Positions 1 to 7,464 of a stretch of 24,270 bases of DNA are shown piece after piece. Made by a program: the position numbers and the translations under genes. The notes below the pieces were generated by a model, which saw only the letters and a program-made list of their open reading frames with translations, made no database searches and had not been told where the DNA came from. The DNA is from an uncultured Eggerthellaceae bacterium (lineage in GTDB: Bacteria > Actinomycetota > Coriobacteriia > Coriobacteriales > Eggerthellaceae). The stretch's first letter is position 1; each line of letters starts with the position of its first letter. Location of the stretch: contig CAJUFC010000127.1 of the NCBI GenBank assembly GCA_910585565.1, positions 1 through 24,270 on the forward strand, in the 5' to 3' direction.

Positions 1-1
1 C

Positions 2-793
2 CAGCTGATGAACGGGCTCATCGCCCCCGCCGAGGGCCGCGTTTCGTTTCGCGGGCGCAACCTGGCAGACAAAGACGTAGCTGCACAGGCACGCAGCAAG
101 GTGGGCCTCGTCTTCCAGTACCCTGAATACCAGCTGTTCGCTGAAACCGTCTTTGACGACGTTGCCTTCGGACCGCGCAACCAAGGGCTTGATGCGCCTG
201 AGGTAGACCACCGCGTGTGCCGCGCGCTCGAAAACGTCGGCCTCGCCGTCAGCGCTCTTGCCGACAAAAGCCCCTTCGAGCTCTCCGGCGGCCAGCAGCG
301 GCGCGTCGCGCTCGCTGGCGTGCTGGCGATGGAGCCCGAGGTGCTGGTGCTCGACGAACCCGCTGCCGGGCTCGACCCGCGCGGTCGCGAGGAAATCCTA
401 GCGCTCATCGACGAGTTGCATGCACGCGGACTGACCTGCGTGATGGTGTCGCACTGCATGGACGACCTCGCGAGGCTGGCAGACCGCATCCTCGTCCTCA
501 ACCAGGGAACCGTCTTCATGGCCGGTGCGCCCGAAACGGTGTTTGCCGACCAAGGAGCGCTGCACGACATCGGCCTCGGCGTTCCCGCCGCACAAGAGCT
601 CGCGCTTGCGCTGCGCGCCGAGGGCTGGCCGCTTGAGCGCGCGCTCTACGACGAAGACGCGCTGGCAAGCGACCTGAGCGCACTGCTCGGCAGCTGTGCC
701 TGCCAGCCGACCGCCGCAGCTAATGCGAAAGCCCACAGGGACGGGGCAAATGGGTCGCCAGACAGCGCAGGAACGGAGGCGACCCATGCATGA
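2..793 (+). CDS. ecfA2: ECF transporter ATP-binding subunit, 5' end outside window
   Basis: This is the 3' part of an ABC ATPase of an energy-coupling-factor vitamin or metal importer; it hydrolyses ATP at the inner face of the membrane to drive the EcfT/S-component pair. The reading frame is open from base 2 (Q-L-M-N-G), so the Walker A motif lies upstream of the window. Visible motifs are the Q-loop (GLVFQYPEYQLF), the EcfA2-like stretch AETVFDDVAFGPRN, the ABC signature LSGGQQRR, Walker B VLVLDEPAAGLDP and the switch histidine in VSHCMDD. The last ~45 residues are a low-complexity Ala/Asn/Gly-rich tail beyond the ATPase fold. Its stop overlaps the ecfT start by 8 bp, so the two are translationally coupled. 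No S component is visible, so the substrate is unknown. The A2 rather than A1 assignment rests on the LFAETVFDDVAFGP stretch. Confidence 0.93.
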   Translation, partial: QLMNGLIAPAEGRVSFRGRNLADKDVAAQARSKVGLVFQYPEYQLFAETVFDDVAFGPRNQGLDAPEVDHRVCRALENVGLAVSALADKSPFELSGGQQRRVALAGVLAMEPEVLVLDEPAAGLDPRGREEILALIDELHARGLTCVMVSHCMDDLARLADRILVLNQGTVFMAGAPETVFADQGALHDIGLGVPAAQELALALRAEGWPLERALYDEDALASDLSALLGSCACQPTAAANAKAHRDGANGSPDSAGTEATHA

Positions 794-1601
794 AAAGGCG
801 TTCTTCGGCCGCTACTGGCCCGGCGAAAGCCCCATCCATCGCCTCGACCCACGCACCAAGCTCGTGCTTGCCGTGGCGTTCATGGCCGTCGTCTTCGTCG
901 CCGACGGATGGGTCTCACTCGGCCTCTGCGGTGCGTTCACGCTCGCGCTCTATGGGCTGTCGGGCATCCCCTTCACCCAAGCCGTGCGCTCCATCGCACC
1001 GCTTCTGTTCATCGTCGTCATCACAGCGCTGCTCAACGTGCTGTTCGTCCAAGGCGGCGAGGTCTACTTCCAATGGGGAGTCATCCGCATCAGCGAGGCC
1101 GGAGTGGCACACGCAGCATTCATCTCGGTGCGCCTCGTGCTGCTGTTGCTGGGCGTAAGCCTGCTCACGCTGACGACCACCAACCTCGACATCACCGAAG
1201 CCTTCGAGCGATTGCTCGCCCCTCTTGCGAAGGTGCGCTTCCCCGCACACGAGCTGGCGATGATGATGGGGATCGCGCTGAGGTTCCTGCCGCAGTTCGC
1301 CTTCGAGCTGCGGACGGTCTATCGCGCCCAGGTGAGCCGCGGCGCCCGCTTTGCCGTCAAGGGCTTCCGCACGACAGCCGCGTCGCTTGCCGCGCTCATC
1401 GTGCCGCTCTTCGCCAGCGCCTTCCGTCATGCCGAGACGCTGTCGCTTGCCATGGAGTCACGCTGCTACCACGGCGGCGTCGGCCGCACGCGCCTGCACC
1501 CGCTCGCGTTCGCCCCGCGCGACGCGCTCGCCGTGGTCGTGATGGCGCTGATGCTGGGCGCTGTCATAGCAGCAAACATCCTGCAGCAAGGCATCAGATA
1601 A
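786..1601 (+). CDS. ecfT: ECF transporter transmembrane subunit EcfT (271 aa)
   Basis: Membrane scaffold that couples the EcfA ATPases to a substrate-binding S component. The ATG at 786 is chosen because GGAGG lies 6 bp upstream (775-779) and the protein then begins with the family hallmark SPIHRLDPRTK; a longer in-frame start at 696 would lie deep inside ecfA. Several strongly hydrophobic segments follow (for example AVAFMAVVFVADGWVSLGL and LLFIVVITALLNVLFV). The coupling-helix motifs, normally Ala-Arg-Gly, appear as SRGARF and MESRCYHGG near the C-terminus. The gene is read directly from ecfA with an 8-bp overlap. Confidence 0.93.
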   Translation: MHEKAFFGRYWPGESPIHRLDPRTKLVLAVAFMAVVFVADGWVSLGLCGAFTLALYGLSGIPFTQAVRSIAPLLFIVVITALLNVLFVQGGEVYFQWGVIRISEAGVAHAAFISVRLVLLLLGVSLLTLTTTNLDITEAFERLLAPLAKVRFPAHELAMMMGIALRFLPQFAFELRTVYRAQVSRGARFAVKGFRTTAASLAALIVPLFASAFRHAETLSLAMESRCYHGGVGRTRLHPLAFAPRDALAVVVMALMLGAVIAANILQQGIR

Positions 1602-1620
1602 GGAAACGAAACGAACGAAG

Positions 1621-1642
1621 GCTGCGTCACCGGCAACGCAGC
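1621..1642. other. Small hairpin between ecfT and the next gene
   Basis: GCTGCGT (1621-1627) and ACGCAGC (1636-1642) form a perfect 7-bp stem with an 8-nt loop, 20 bp after the ecfT stop. There is no T-run after it, so it may be a factor-dependent terminator, an mRNA-end structure or nothing. Confidence 0.4.
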
Positions 1643-1688
1643 GCCGACGACGCCCCCGCACGAACCCGCTCGCAAAGAGGAGGAGCCC

Positions 1689-2117
1689 ATGACCGAGAAT
1701 CAAGCAAACGGAGCACAGACAATCGTGGAATATCTGACCAGCGTGCCGGCATGGTACCTGGCCACCAGCGAGGACGGCCAGCCGCACGTGCGGCCCTTCA
1801 GCTTCGCCGCGCTGGACGCAGGCCGCATCTGGTTCGCCACGGCGACGACCAAAGACGTCTATCGCGAGCTGGCAGCCAACCCGCGCTTCGAGCTCACCGC
1901 CTGGAAGCCCGGCCACGGCTGGATCATCCTGCGCGGCGCGGCAGACCTCACCGACTGCGCCAGCGCACCAACGCGCCATGCCGCCTGGAAGCACCTCGAG
2001 TCGTTGGGCGAAACGTACGACGGCCCTGACGATGCGCGCCTCACGCTCTTCTCGTTCACCGAGGGCGAGGCATGGCTCTGCGACATCGACGGCAGCTGGA
2101 CGCCCATCGCCCTTTGA
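1689..2117 (+). CDS. Pyridoxamine 5'-phosphate oxidase-fold protein (142 aa)
   Basis: Small split-barrel flavin- or deazaflavin-binding protein. The pattern fits this superfamily: an N-terminal helix, then WYLATSEDGQPHVRPFSF (residues ~18-35), the WFATATTKDVYRELAANPRFEL strand-helix segment, and a GWIILRG strand. It is at the short end of the family and lacks the substrate residues of true PdxH, so pyridoxal phosphate synthesis is unlikely; small redox or flavin-binding roles are more usual for this group. The start has a strong AGGAGGAG ribosome site just upstream. It lies 87 bp after ecfT and may be read with it, but no functional link is evident. The fold call is solid; the reaction is unknown. 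Confidence 0.85.
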   Translation: MTENQANGAQTIVEYLTSVPAWYLATSEDGQPHVRPFSFAALDAGRIWFATATTKDVYRELAANPRFELTAWKPGHGWIILRGAADLTDCASAPTRHAAWKHLESLGETYDGPDDARLTLFSFTEGEAWLCDIDGSWTPIAL

Positions 2118-2165
2118 CGCCTGTCGAGCAGCTGTCGCCACGCCACGCGCAGCGACGACACGGCA

Positions 2166-2187
2166 GCCTCGCACGGCTCGGCGAGGC
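2166..2187. terminator. Hairpin between convergent genes
   Basis: GCCTCGC (2166-2172) and GCGAGGC (2181-2187) form a perfect 7-bp stem with an 8-nt loop in the 82-bp gap between the convergent oxidase-fold gene and the second dmsC gene. It could serve both strands. No T-run is present, so its terminator role is inferred from position only. Confidence 0.45.
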
Positions 2188-2199
2188 GAACCATCTGCG

Positions 2200-3207
2200 C
2201 TACAGGCCCATGCCTGCCGTCATATGCATCATGTAAAAGGCGAAGCGCATGACGAAGATGCCGCAAAACGCGCACGCCAAGGCGGCAACGTCATCGAAGC
2301 ACGGCCTGTCCCCGGCAATGCGCCGATGCCCCGAAAGGGGGCTGCGCTCGTCGCGAGACGCGTCACCCGCCTGGTCGCCCTGCGCGTCGCCCGCCTGGCC
2401 GTCCTGCGCCCCATCGCAGCCGCCCACGCAACGCCGCGCCGCGCGGCGGGAAAAGAACACGCCGAGCGCGCAGAGCGCGACATATGCCGCCAGCATCCCC
2501 CAGTACCCCGGCACGAGATGTGATGCCGCTGCCACATAGTTCTGGATTCCGCCCAGGAGCACCCCTTGCACAGCGTACACGATCGTGCTCAGCCCAATCC
2601 CAGCCACGGACGCCCATGCAAGCCCCGCATACAGCACAGGCACCGAACCTCCTTTGACCGCGCCTTCCGACTGCTCCCACCGCGCGATGCGCAGCGTCAT
2701 GGCAACCAGCAGCGGGCCGCCCACGCACGCATTCGCAAAGAGGGCGAGCGGCACCGTCGGCATATGCCACGTCACGATGGGCGGTGCATCATATGCAAAC
2801 GCCACCGTCCAGACAAAAGCGACCCCTGTCGCCACGATAGCGACGAGCCACGCCCTTCGCACGACGGCGCTGCGCAGCGGCAGAAACGAGCAAAACCAGT
2901 AGATGCCCGTCAGCGCCAGAAAGCAGACGGCAGCAAACACCTCGTTGGACAAGGGGCTCGTACCCACCCCGAGAAAGGTGTACAGCGCATTCGATGGGTT
3001 GCCCAGATGCGTCGCCGAGGCCACAAGCCCCGCCATGGTGGCGATCAGGGGGATATAGAGGAACTTCTCAAGCCGACGCCGCTGTGCGGCATCTCCCGGA
3101 CGCATCAGCAAAAGCACGGCCATCACACAAATGGCAAGGGCGCCCGAAGGCGCCAACGTCGTAAACAGCACGAGCGTTATCTCGCTCAACGCCGTGGAAA
3201 GACCCAT
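2200..3207 (-). CDS. Second DmsC-like membrane anchor (335 aa)
   Basis: Polytopic membrane protein of the DmsC family, which oxidises menaquinol and passes electrons to the DmsB clusters. The N-terminus (LSEITLVLFTTLAPSGALA) and the segment HLGNPSNALYTFLGVGTSPLSNEVF, where family members place the quinol-binding His, match DmsC closely. About eight hydrophobic helices are visible. The ATG at 3207 is preferred because AAAGG lies 7 nt upstream; an in-frame TTG/ATG at 3225-3228 has no ribosome site. Between the last two helices lies a ~50-residue Gly/Asp/Gln/Ala-rich hydrophilic insert partly encoded by a 24-bp tandem repeat. The gene follows dmsC by 81 bp, but an intrinsic terminator stands in between. 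It may be an alternative anchor for DmsAB or serve another complex. Confidence 0.88.
   Translation of the reverse strand: MGLSTALSEITLVLFTTLAPSGALAICVMAVLLLMRPGDAAQRRRLEKFLYIPLIATMAGLVASATHLGNPSNALYTFLGVGTSPLSNEVFAAVCFLALTGIYWFCSFLPLRSAVVRRAWLVAIVATGVAFVWTVAFAYDAPPIVTWHMPTVPLALFANACVGGPLLVAMTLRIARWEQSEGAVKGGSVPVLYAGLAWASVAGIGLSTIVYAVQGVLLGGIQNYVAAASHLVPGYWGMLAAYVALCALGVFFSRRAARRCVGGCDGAQDGQAGDAQGDQAGDASRDERSPLSGHRRIAGDRPCFDDVAALACAFCGIFVMRFAFYMMHMTAGMGL
2361..2408. repeat. Two-copy 24-bp tandem repeat inside the second dmsC gene
   Basis: Two adjacent 24-bp units (2361-2384 and 2385-2408) differ at three positions. Being a multiple of three, the repeat keeps the frame and encodes the Gly/Asp/Gln/Ala-rich insert in the predicted loop before the last membrane helix. 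It is a likely slippage-expanded spacer. Confidence 0.75.
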
Positions 3208-3233
3208 TCCCTTGCCTTTCTGCATCAAAACAA

Positions 3234-3273
3234 GGGGCAGGCTGGCTGGAGGGTATGGTCACCAGCCTGCCCC
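3234..3273 (-). terminator. Intrinsic terminator after dmsC, before the second dmsC-like gene
   Basis: A perfect 12-bp inverted repeat (3234-3245 with 3262-3273, GC-rich, 16-nt loop) is followed on the minus-strand transcript by TTGTTTTG. That is a classic Rho-independent terminator for the dmsABC transcript. It lies within the spacer before the second dmsC-like gene, so that gene would be expressed at lower level by read-through or from its own promoter. Confidence 0.85.
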
Positions 3274-3288
3274 AAAAGAGGGCATGCG

Positions 3289-4149
3289 CTAAATCGCGAG
3301 ACCCACCGAGAATTCCGTTGCGTAGAACACCAGGCGCAGGATAAGGATGCCTGCGATGGCAAGCACGGTAGCCGTCACGCTATAGGTGACCATGCTCTTG
3401 CCGCGCACCGCCAGCACGACGAACACGCCAGCAGCTGCCAGCAGCACGCCTCCGCACACCAGCCACATCGTCACGCCCGCCACGACCTCAGCGCCGCTCA
3501 TGACGTAGTTGTTCATGCCGGTGACGCCCATGGTCTGCACGATGGCGCACACGATGCCAAACACCGCGCCCACAACAGCCACGGCCATGACCGCCGTGCC
3601 GAACGTCTTGGGAAGCTGGCCGCTCACGCCGGCAAGCCCCAGCGTCATCGCGCCCACGCACGCGCCGCCGATGAGCGCGAAGAAGACCATCTCCAACGGC
3701 ACCAGCACGGTGTTCCATGAAGAGATCGTGTCGATCATATAGGCCGCTCCGGTAAAGGCCGCAAACACGATGCCCAGCACCGCCACCACGGCCACGAAGG
3801 CCCGGCGGCCGCCCTCGGGCAGCTTGCCCGTCATGGCAACGACCCAATAGGCGATGGCAGCCACCATGAACACCATGCCAGCCATGATCTCGTTGGACAG
3901 CGGAGAAGCGCCCATGCCAGCGAACACCCCAAAGGCGTGCCCGGGCGTTGCCAGGTGAAAGAACGACGCGATGAACCCAAACACCGCGAAGCACAGCGGA
4001 ATCAGCGTAAGCCGATCGATCTTCTTCAGCGCGTCGCCGTCAAAGCGCGTCGTGAAGAACGCGAGCGCCAGCACCGCAAACGCGCCTGCGCCCATGGGCG
4101 CGAAGGTGGAGAACAATGCCAAGGGCATCTCAGCGAGTCCCATCTCCAT
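3289..4149 (-). CDS. dmsC: DMSO reductase membrane anchor DmsC (286 aa)
   Basis: Integral membrane subunit that oxidises menaquinol and feeds electrons to DmsB. Its length (286 aa) equals that usual for DmsC. Eight hydrophobic segments are visible; the N-terminal LAEMPLALFSTFAPMGAGAF and the segment FFHLATPGHAFGVFAGMGASPLSNEI carry the family pattern, including the conserved His of the quinol site. The ATG at 4149 follows a GGAGGTGA ribosome site by 6 nt. The gene starts 1 nt after the dmsB stop, so the pair is coupled, and it ends just before the strong terminator at 3234-3273. Confidence 0.94.
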   Translation of the reverse strand: MEMGLAEMPLALFSTFAPMGAGAFAVLALAFFTTRFDGDALKKIDRLTLIPLCFAVFGFIASFFHLATPGHAFGVFAGMGASPLSNEIMAGMVFMVAAIAYWVVAMTGKLPEGGRRAFVAVVAVLGIVFAAFTGAAYMIDTISSWNTVLVPLEMVFFALIGGACVGAMTLGLAGVSGQLPKTFGTAVMAVAVVGAVFGIVCAIVQTMGVTGMNNYVMSGAEVVAGVTMWLVCGGVLLAAAGVFVVLAVRGKSMVTYSVTATVLAIAGILILRLVFYATEFSVGLAI

Positions 4150-4150
4150 G

Positions 4151-4780
4151 CTACATCACCTCCAGGGGATTCGATACCATGACCGCCATGTCGCCGGTCT
4201 GCTTCGCATCGTTGCACTCCTTCACCAGGAGGTGCGGATGCGTGTAGTCCTTGGACGGCAGCGGCGCGATGTTGCCGACCGCCGCGTCCGCATAGGTGCT
4301 CTTGAGCTCGTCCCATGCGCCGAAGTCGAGCGCGCGCAGCGGGCAGGCCGTAACGCACATGGGCTTGAGCCCTTCTTCCAAGCGCTCGATGCAGCCGTCG
4401 CACTTGACCGAATAGCCCTTTTCGCGGTTGACCTTGGGCGCATTGTAGGGGCATGCCATATGGCAGTATCCGCAGCCGATGCACTTGGTGTCGTCCACCA
4501 GCACAAGCCCCGTGCCAGCGTCCTTGTGCATGGCCGTGGTCGGGCACACCTTCACGCACGCCGGGTCCTCGCAGTGGTTGCACGCGGCCGAGACGTGATA
4601 GCAGTAGGCCGAGTTGGTGACGGTGCCGTCCGCGTTCAGCGAGCACTCGCCGCCTTCCATGTCATACACCTTGCGATAGTTGAAATCGATGTCGGTGTCT
4701 TTGTAGTCCTTGCACGCCATCTCGCACGTGCGGCATCCCGTACAGCGCGTGCTGTCGAAATAGAATCCGTGTTCGGTCAT
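4151..4780 (-). CDS. dmsB: DMSO reductase iron-sulfur subunit DmsB (209 aa)
   Basis: Electron-transfer subunit with four [4Fe-4S] sites that wires DmsC to DmsA. It is close in length and sequence to E. coli DmsB: it opens with YGF/HGF-type FYFDSTRCTGCRTCEMACK, then CNHCEDPACVKVCPTTAMHK, CIGCGYCHMACPYNAPK, CDGC and CVTACPLRALDFG. These give the expected four cysteine groups. It has no signal peptide, as expected for a partner carried out with the TAT substrate. The start is preceded by GGGGGTG; the dmsA stop lies 11 bp upstream, within the same operon. Confidence 0.96.
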   Translation of the reverse strand: MTEHGFYFDSTRCTGCRTCEMACKDYKDTDIDFNYRKVYDMEGGECSLNADGTVTNSAYCYHVSAACNHCEDPACVKVCPTTAMHKDAGTGLVLVDDTKCIGCGYCHMACPYNAPKVNREKGYSVKCDGCIERLEEGLKPMCVTACPLRALDFGAWDELKSTYADAAVGNIAPLPSKDYTHPHLLVKECNDAKQTGDMAVMVSNPLEVM

Positions 4781-4791
4781 CTTCGCACCCC

Positions 4792-7272
4792 CTAGGCCTT
4801 CGTCACTTCAGCGATGATGGAATGGGACGGGCCGTTGCCCTTGCCCAGCGGCGTCGGCCGATACTTCGTGAGCGTGTTCACGCAGCCGCCCGTGTCCAGG
4901 CGGTCGCCGGACATGTTCGCCTCATGCCACGCGCCCTGCGGGATGCCGATGGTGCCCGGGATGATGCGCGGCGTCACGTGAGCCTCGATCTGAATCTCGC
5001 CATCGGGGCTCTTCACGCGGCACTGGTCGCGGTCCTTGATGCCGCGCGCCTCGGCGTCGGCCGGGTTGATCCACAGCTGCTGGCGCGCCACGGCTTCCAG
5101 CTCGGGGATGAACCCGAACGAGGAATGCGTGCGTCCCTTGTAGTGGAAGCCCGAGCAGTACAGCGGATACTCGTCCGTCACGCTGCCATAGCCTTGGAAG
5201 CCGGGCTCGAAGAGCGGAATCGGGCAGATGACGTCGCCATCGGGCAGCTCCCACTCGTCGTTGAGCTTATCCAGCGCCTCGGAGTAGATCTCGATCTTGC
5301 CCGAAGGCGTGCCGACCGGGTTGGCCGCCGGGTCACGCCGGAAGTCCTCTAGCCCGATGGAAGGCGCAAGCTCGGTCTTGTAGACGCCCTGCTCCTTGAT
5401 CTCGTCGAAGGTGGGCATCTCGGGATACGCGCCGCGCCCCTCCTCGTACAGGTACTCGATCCACTCTTCCTGGGTGCGCCCCTCGGTGAACTCCTCGCGC
5501 TTGCCGAAGCCCTCGGCGATGTCGGCCATGACGTCATAGCTCGGACGGCACTCAGCCGGCGGCTCCTGGGCAGCAGAGCCCACCACGACGCCCGTGTAGT
5601 ACTCGGCATAGCCCTGGGTCTGCATGTTCATCTGCTCGGAGCGCATGGCGTCAGGCAGCAAGATGTCGGCATACTTCGCCGAGTCGGTCATGACGGTGTC
5701 CCACACCAAGATGAACTCGCACTTGCTCTCGTCTTGCAAGAGGTCATGGGTGAAGTTGATGTCGCCGTGCTGGTTGGTGATGCAGTTGCCCGCATAGTTC
5801 CAGATGAACTTGATGTTGTTCTCCAGCTTGTCGGCGCCCTTGACGGCGGCGTTGGTAGCGGTCAGCTCGGTGCCGTGGTCGACGGCGTTGGCCCACTCGT
5901 AGCACGGGATGGACACCTTGACCGGGTTCTTGCCAGACGGGATGCTGCCCACGAGGTAGACGGGCGGCTCGGCCTCGCGCTGGCCGGTGTTGGTGCCCGG
6001 CAGGCCCCATTTGCCCAGCAGCAGCGGCAGCATGGTGATGGCACGCGTAGTGGTCTCGCCGTTGGTGTGGCGCTGGCTGCCCCAGCCCTGGCAGATGAAG
6101 GGCGCCTCGGCCTCGGCGATGATGTTGGCCAGCTCGCGGATGCGGTCAGCCGGAATCTGCGTGATGGGGGCGGCCCACTCAGGTGTCTTTTCCACCTCGT
6201 CGTAGCCGGTGCCCATGATGTAGTCCTTGTAGGACTTGTGCTGGCCGCGAGCCGACTCGGGCATCGTGTCCTCGTCGTAGCCGACGCAGTAGCGGTCGAG
6301 CGATTCCTTGTCCACCTTGCCATCGACGATCCACTCATGAGCGATGGCCGCGCACAGCGCCGCGTCGGTGCCTGTGCGGATGGGCTGCCACTCGTTCGCA
6401 TAGCCCGCCGACGTCTCGTTCAGGCGGTAGTCGATGTTGATGATCTGGCCGCCGCGGCCTTCCACGGCCTCGCGGACGCGGGCGAAGTCCCACACCTGGT
6501 TGAGGCCGCCCATGCGCGTCTCGGCCGGGCTGTTGCCGAACATCACGACCAGGTCGGAGTGCGCCTCGGCCTCGCTGAACGAGCTCGCGTTGATGTTGTC
6601 ATAGGGCGAATACACGCTGGCCGGCACGCCGAGCGTGACGTGCGTCCCCTCTTCGGTCAGGTTCTCGGCACTGCCGAACATGTACGGCATGGCCGCGCTC
6701 ATCATGTTCGTCGAGTAGTCGTAGAACCTGGTGAGCGACCCGCCGATGCAGTTGAGCAGGCGCTGGGAGGGGTTGCCCGTCGTGGAATACATGCCCGTGG
6801 CGTAGATGGTGAAGATGGCATCGTTGCCGTAGGTGTCGATGGTGTACTTCAACTGGTTCACGATGGTGTCGATGGCCTCGTCCCAGCTGATGCGCTCGAA
6901 CTTGCCCTCGCCGCGCTTGCCGACGCGCTTCATCGGATACAGCAGGCGATCGGGGCTGTTGAGCCACCGGCGCATGCTGCGCCCGCGCAGGCAGGCGCGC
7001 GACTGAAAGTCGGCGTCCCCGATGTTGTCCGTCTCCATGTACAGCGCCTTGCCGTCCTTCGACTTCCACTGGAATATGCAGTTGCCTCCGCAGTTCACGT
7101 TGCACTGGCTCCAGTGGGTCGTCAGCTCGCTGTCGGCATAGGCATGCGGCAGCGCATCCGAGAAGAGCTGACTGGACACAGCCCCTCCCGCACCGATCGC
7201 GGCAAGCCCACCCAAGGCGCCTGCCGTCTTCGTGAATGTACGTCGAGTCATGCAGGTCGCATCTTTCGACAT
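4792..7272 (-). CDS. dmsA: DMSO reductase catalytic subunit DmsA (826 aa)
   Basis: Molybdenum bis-MGD enzyme reducing dimethyl sulfoxide or a related S- or N-oxide outside the membrane. A TAT signal is clear: R10-R11-T-F-T-K, a hydrophobic stretch, and a likely cut after A46 (AYA|DS). The FS0 cluster site is C57-x3-C61-x3-C65 with C94 in ACLRGRSMRR, and PDRLLYPMKRVG and GEGKFERISWDEA follow as in E. coli DmsA. By alignment with E. coli DmsA, S187 in FYDYSTNMM is the predicted Mo ligand, which supports true DMSO-reductase type. A molydopterin-dinucleotide-binding domain closes the protein. The start has AGGAGG 6 nt upstream. Regulation is probably by the divergent LuxR-type gene at 7465. Other S/N-oxides remain possible substrates. 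Confidence 0.95.
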   Translation of the reverse strand: MSKDATCMTRRTFTKTAGALGGLAAIGAGGAVSSQLFSDALPHAYADSELTTHWSQCNVNCGGNCIFQWKSKDGKALYMETDNIGDADFQSRACLRGRSMRRWLNSPDRLLYPMKRVGKRGEGKFERISWDEAIDTIVNQLKYTIDTYGNDAIFTIYATGMYSTTGNPSQRLLNCIGGSLTRFYDYSTNMMSAAMPYMFGSAENLTEEGTHVTLGVPASVYSPYDNINASSFSEAEAHSDLVVMFGNSPAETRMGGLNQVWDFARVREAVEGRGGQIINIDYRLNETSAGYANEWQPIRTGTDAALCAAIAHEWIVDGKVDKESLDRYCVGYDEDTMPESARGQHKSYKDYIMGTGYDEVEKTPEWAAPITQIPADRIRELANIIAEAEAPFICQGWGSQRHTNGETTTRAITMLPLLLGKWGLPGTNTGQREAEPPVYLVGSIPSGKNPVKVSIPCYEWANAVDHGTELTATNAAVKGADKLENNIKFIWNYAGNCITNQHGDINFTHDLLQDESKCEFILVWDTVMTDSAKYADILLPDAMRSEQMNMQTQGYAEYYTGVVVGSAAQEPPAECRPSYDVMADIAEGFGKREEFTEGRTQEEWIEYLYEEGRGAYPEMPTFDEIKEQGVYKTELAPSIGLEDFRRDPAANPVGTPSGKIEIYSEALDKLNDEWELPDGDVICPIPLFEPGFQGYGSVTDEYPLYCSGFHYKGRTHSSFGFIPELEAVARQQLWINPADAEARGIKDRDQCRVKSPDGEIQIEAHVTPRIIPGTIGIPQGAWHEANMSGDRLDTGGCVNTLTKYRPTPLGKGNGPSHSIIAEVTKA

Positions 7273-7297
7273 AGCATCCTCCTTCTCTCAAATTGTC

Positions 7298-7311
7298 GGC
7301 AGAAGCCTGCC
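7298..7311. other. Hairpin in the dmsA leader
   Basis: GGCAG (7298-7302) and CTGCC (7307-7311) form a 5-bp stem with a 4-nt loop in the dmsA 5' untranslated region, about 15 nt upstream of its ribosome site. A role in mRNA stability or start access is possible but unproven. Confidence 0.35.
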
Positions 7312-7342
7312 GTCCTCATAGTGGCAATGTAGCGTTTCCGCG

Positions 7343-7450
7343 CGTGCGCATGTCCTATAAAACTGATGAATTTCGAGAAATGCCCGCCTGAGCGGGGGCG
7401 TTCTGGCCACGCGACAGCCAATTCGCAGGCGGGTTTCGCGCATGCGCACG
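7343..7450. promoter_or_regulatory. Paired inverted 10-bp elements in the divergent dmsA/luxR promoter region
   Basis: CGTGCGCATG at 7343-7352 is the exact reverse complement of CATGCGCACG at 7441-7450. Each copy therefore reads CATGCGCACG towards the gene it faces: one lies 1 bp before the TATACT of the LuxR gene and the other in the upstream region of dmsA. A second inverted pair, CCCGCCTG (7383-7390) and CAGGCGGG (7426-7433), is nested inside. These are candidate operators for the LuxR-type protein; the binding protein is inferred. Confidence 0.55.
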
Positions 7451-7451
7451 G

Positions 7452-7464
7452 TATACTTTCCACC
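7452..7464 (+). promoter_or_regulatory. Promoter -10 box for a leaderless LuxR-family mRNA
   Basis: TATACT (7452-7457) is followed by exactly 7 nt and then the ATG at 7465. There is no ribosome site upstream of this ATG. Transcription would start at or next to the A of the ATG, giving a leaderless message. The -35 region is poor. Confidence 0.6.

Noticed and set aside
2566..3720. 384-codon + strand frame across the two dmsC genes
   Set aside because: It spans both membrane genes and the terminator between them in antisense; His/Arg/Gln-rich composition is typical of a shadow frame.
5734..7332. Long + strand open frame (532 codons) opposite dmsA
   Set aside because: It is antisense to a clear DmsA coding sequence; high GC creates long mirror frames and it has no domain pattern or ribosome site.
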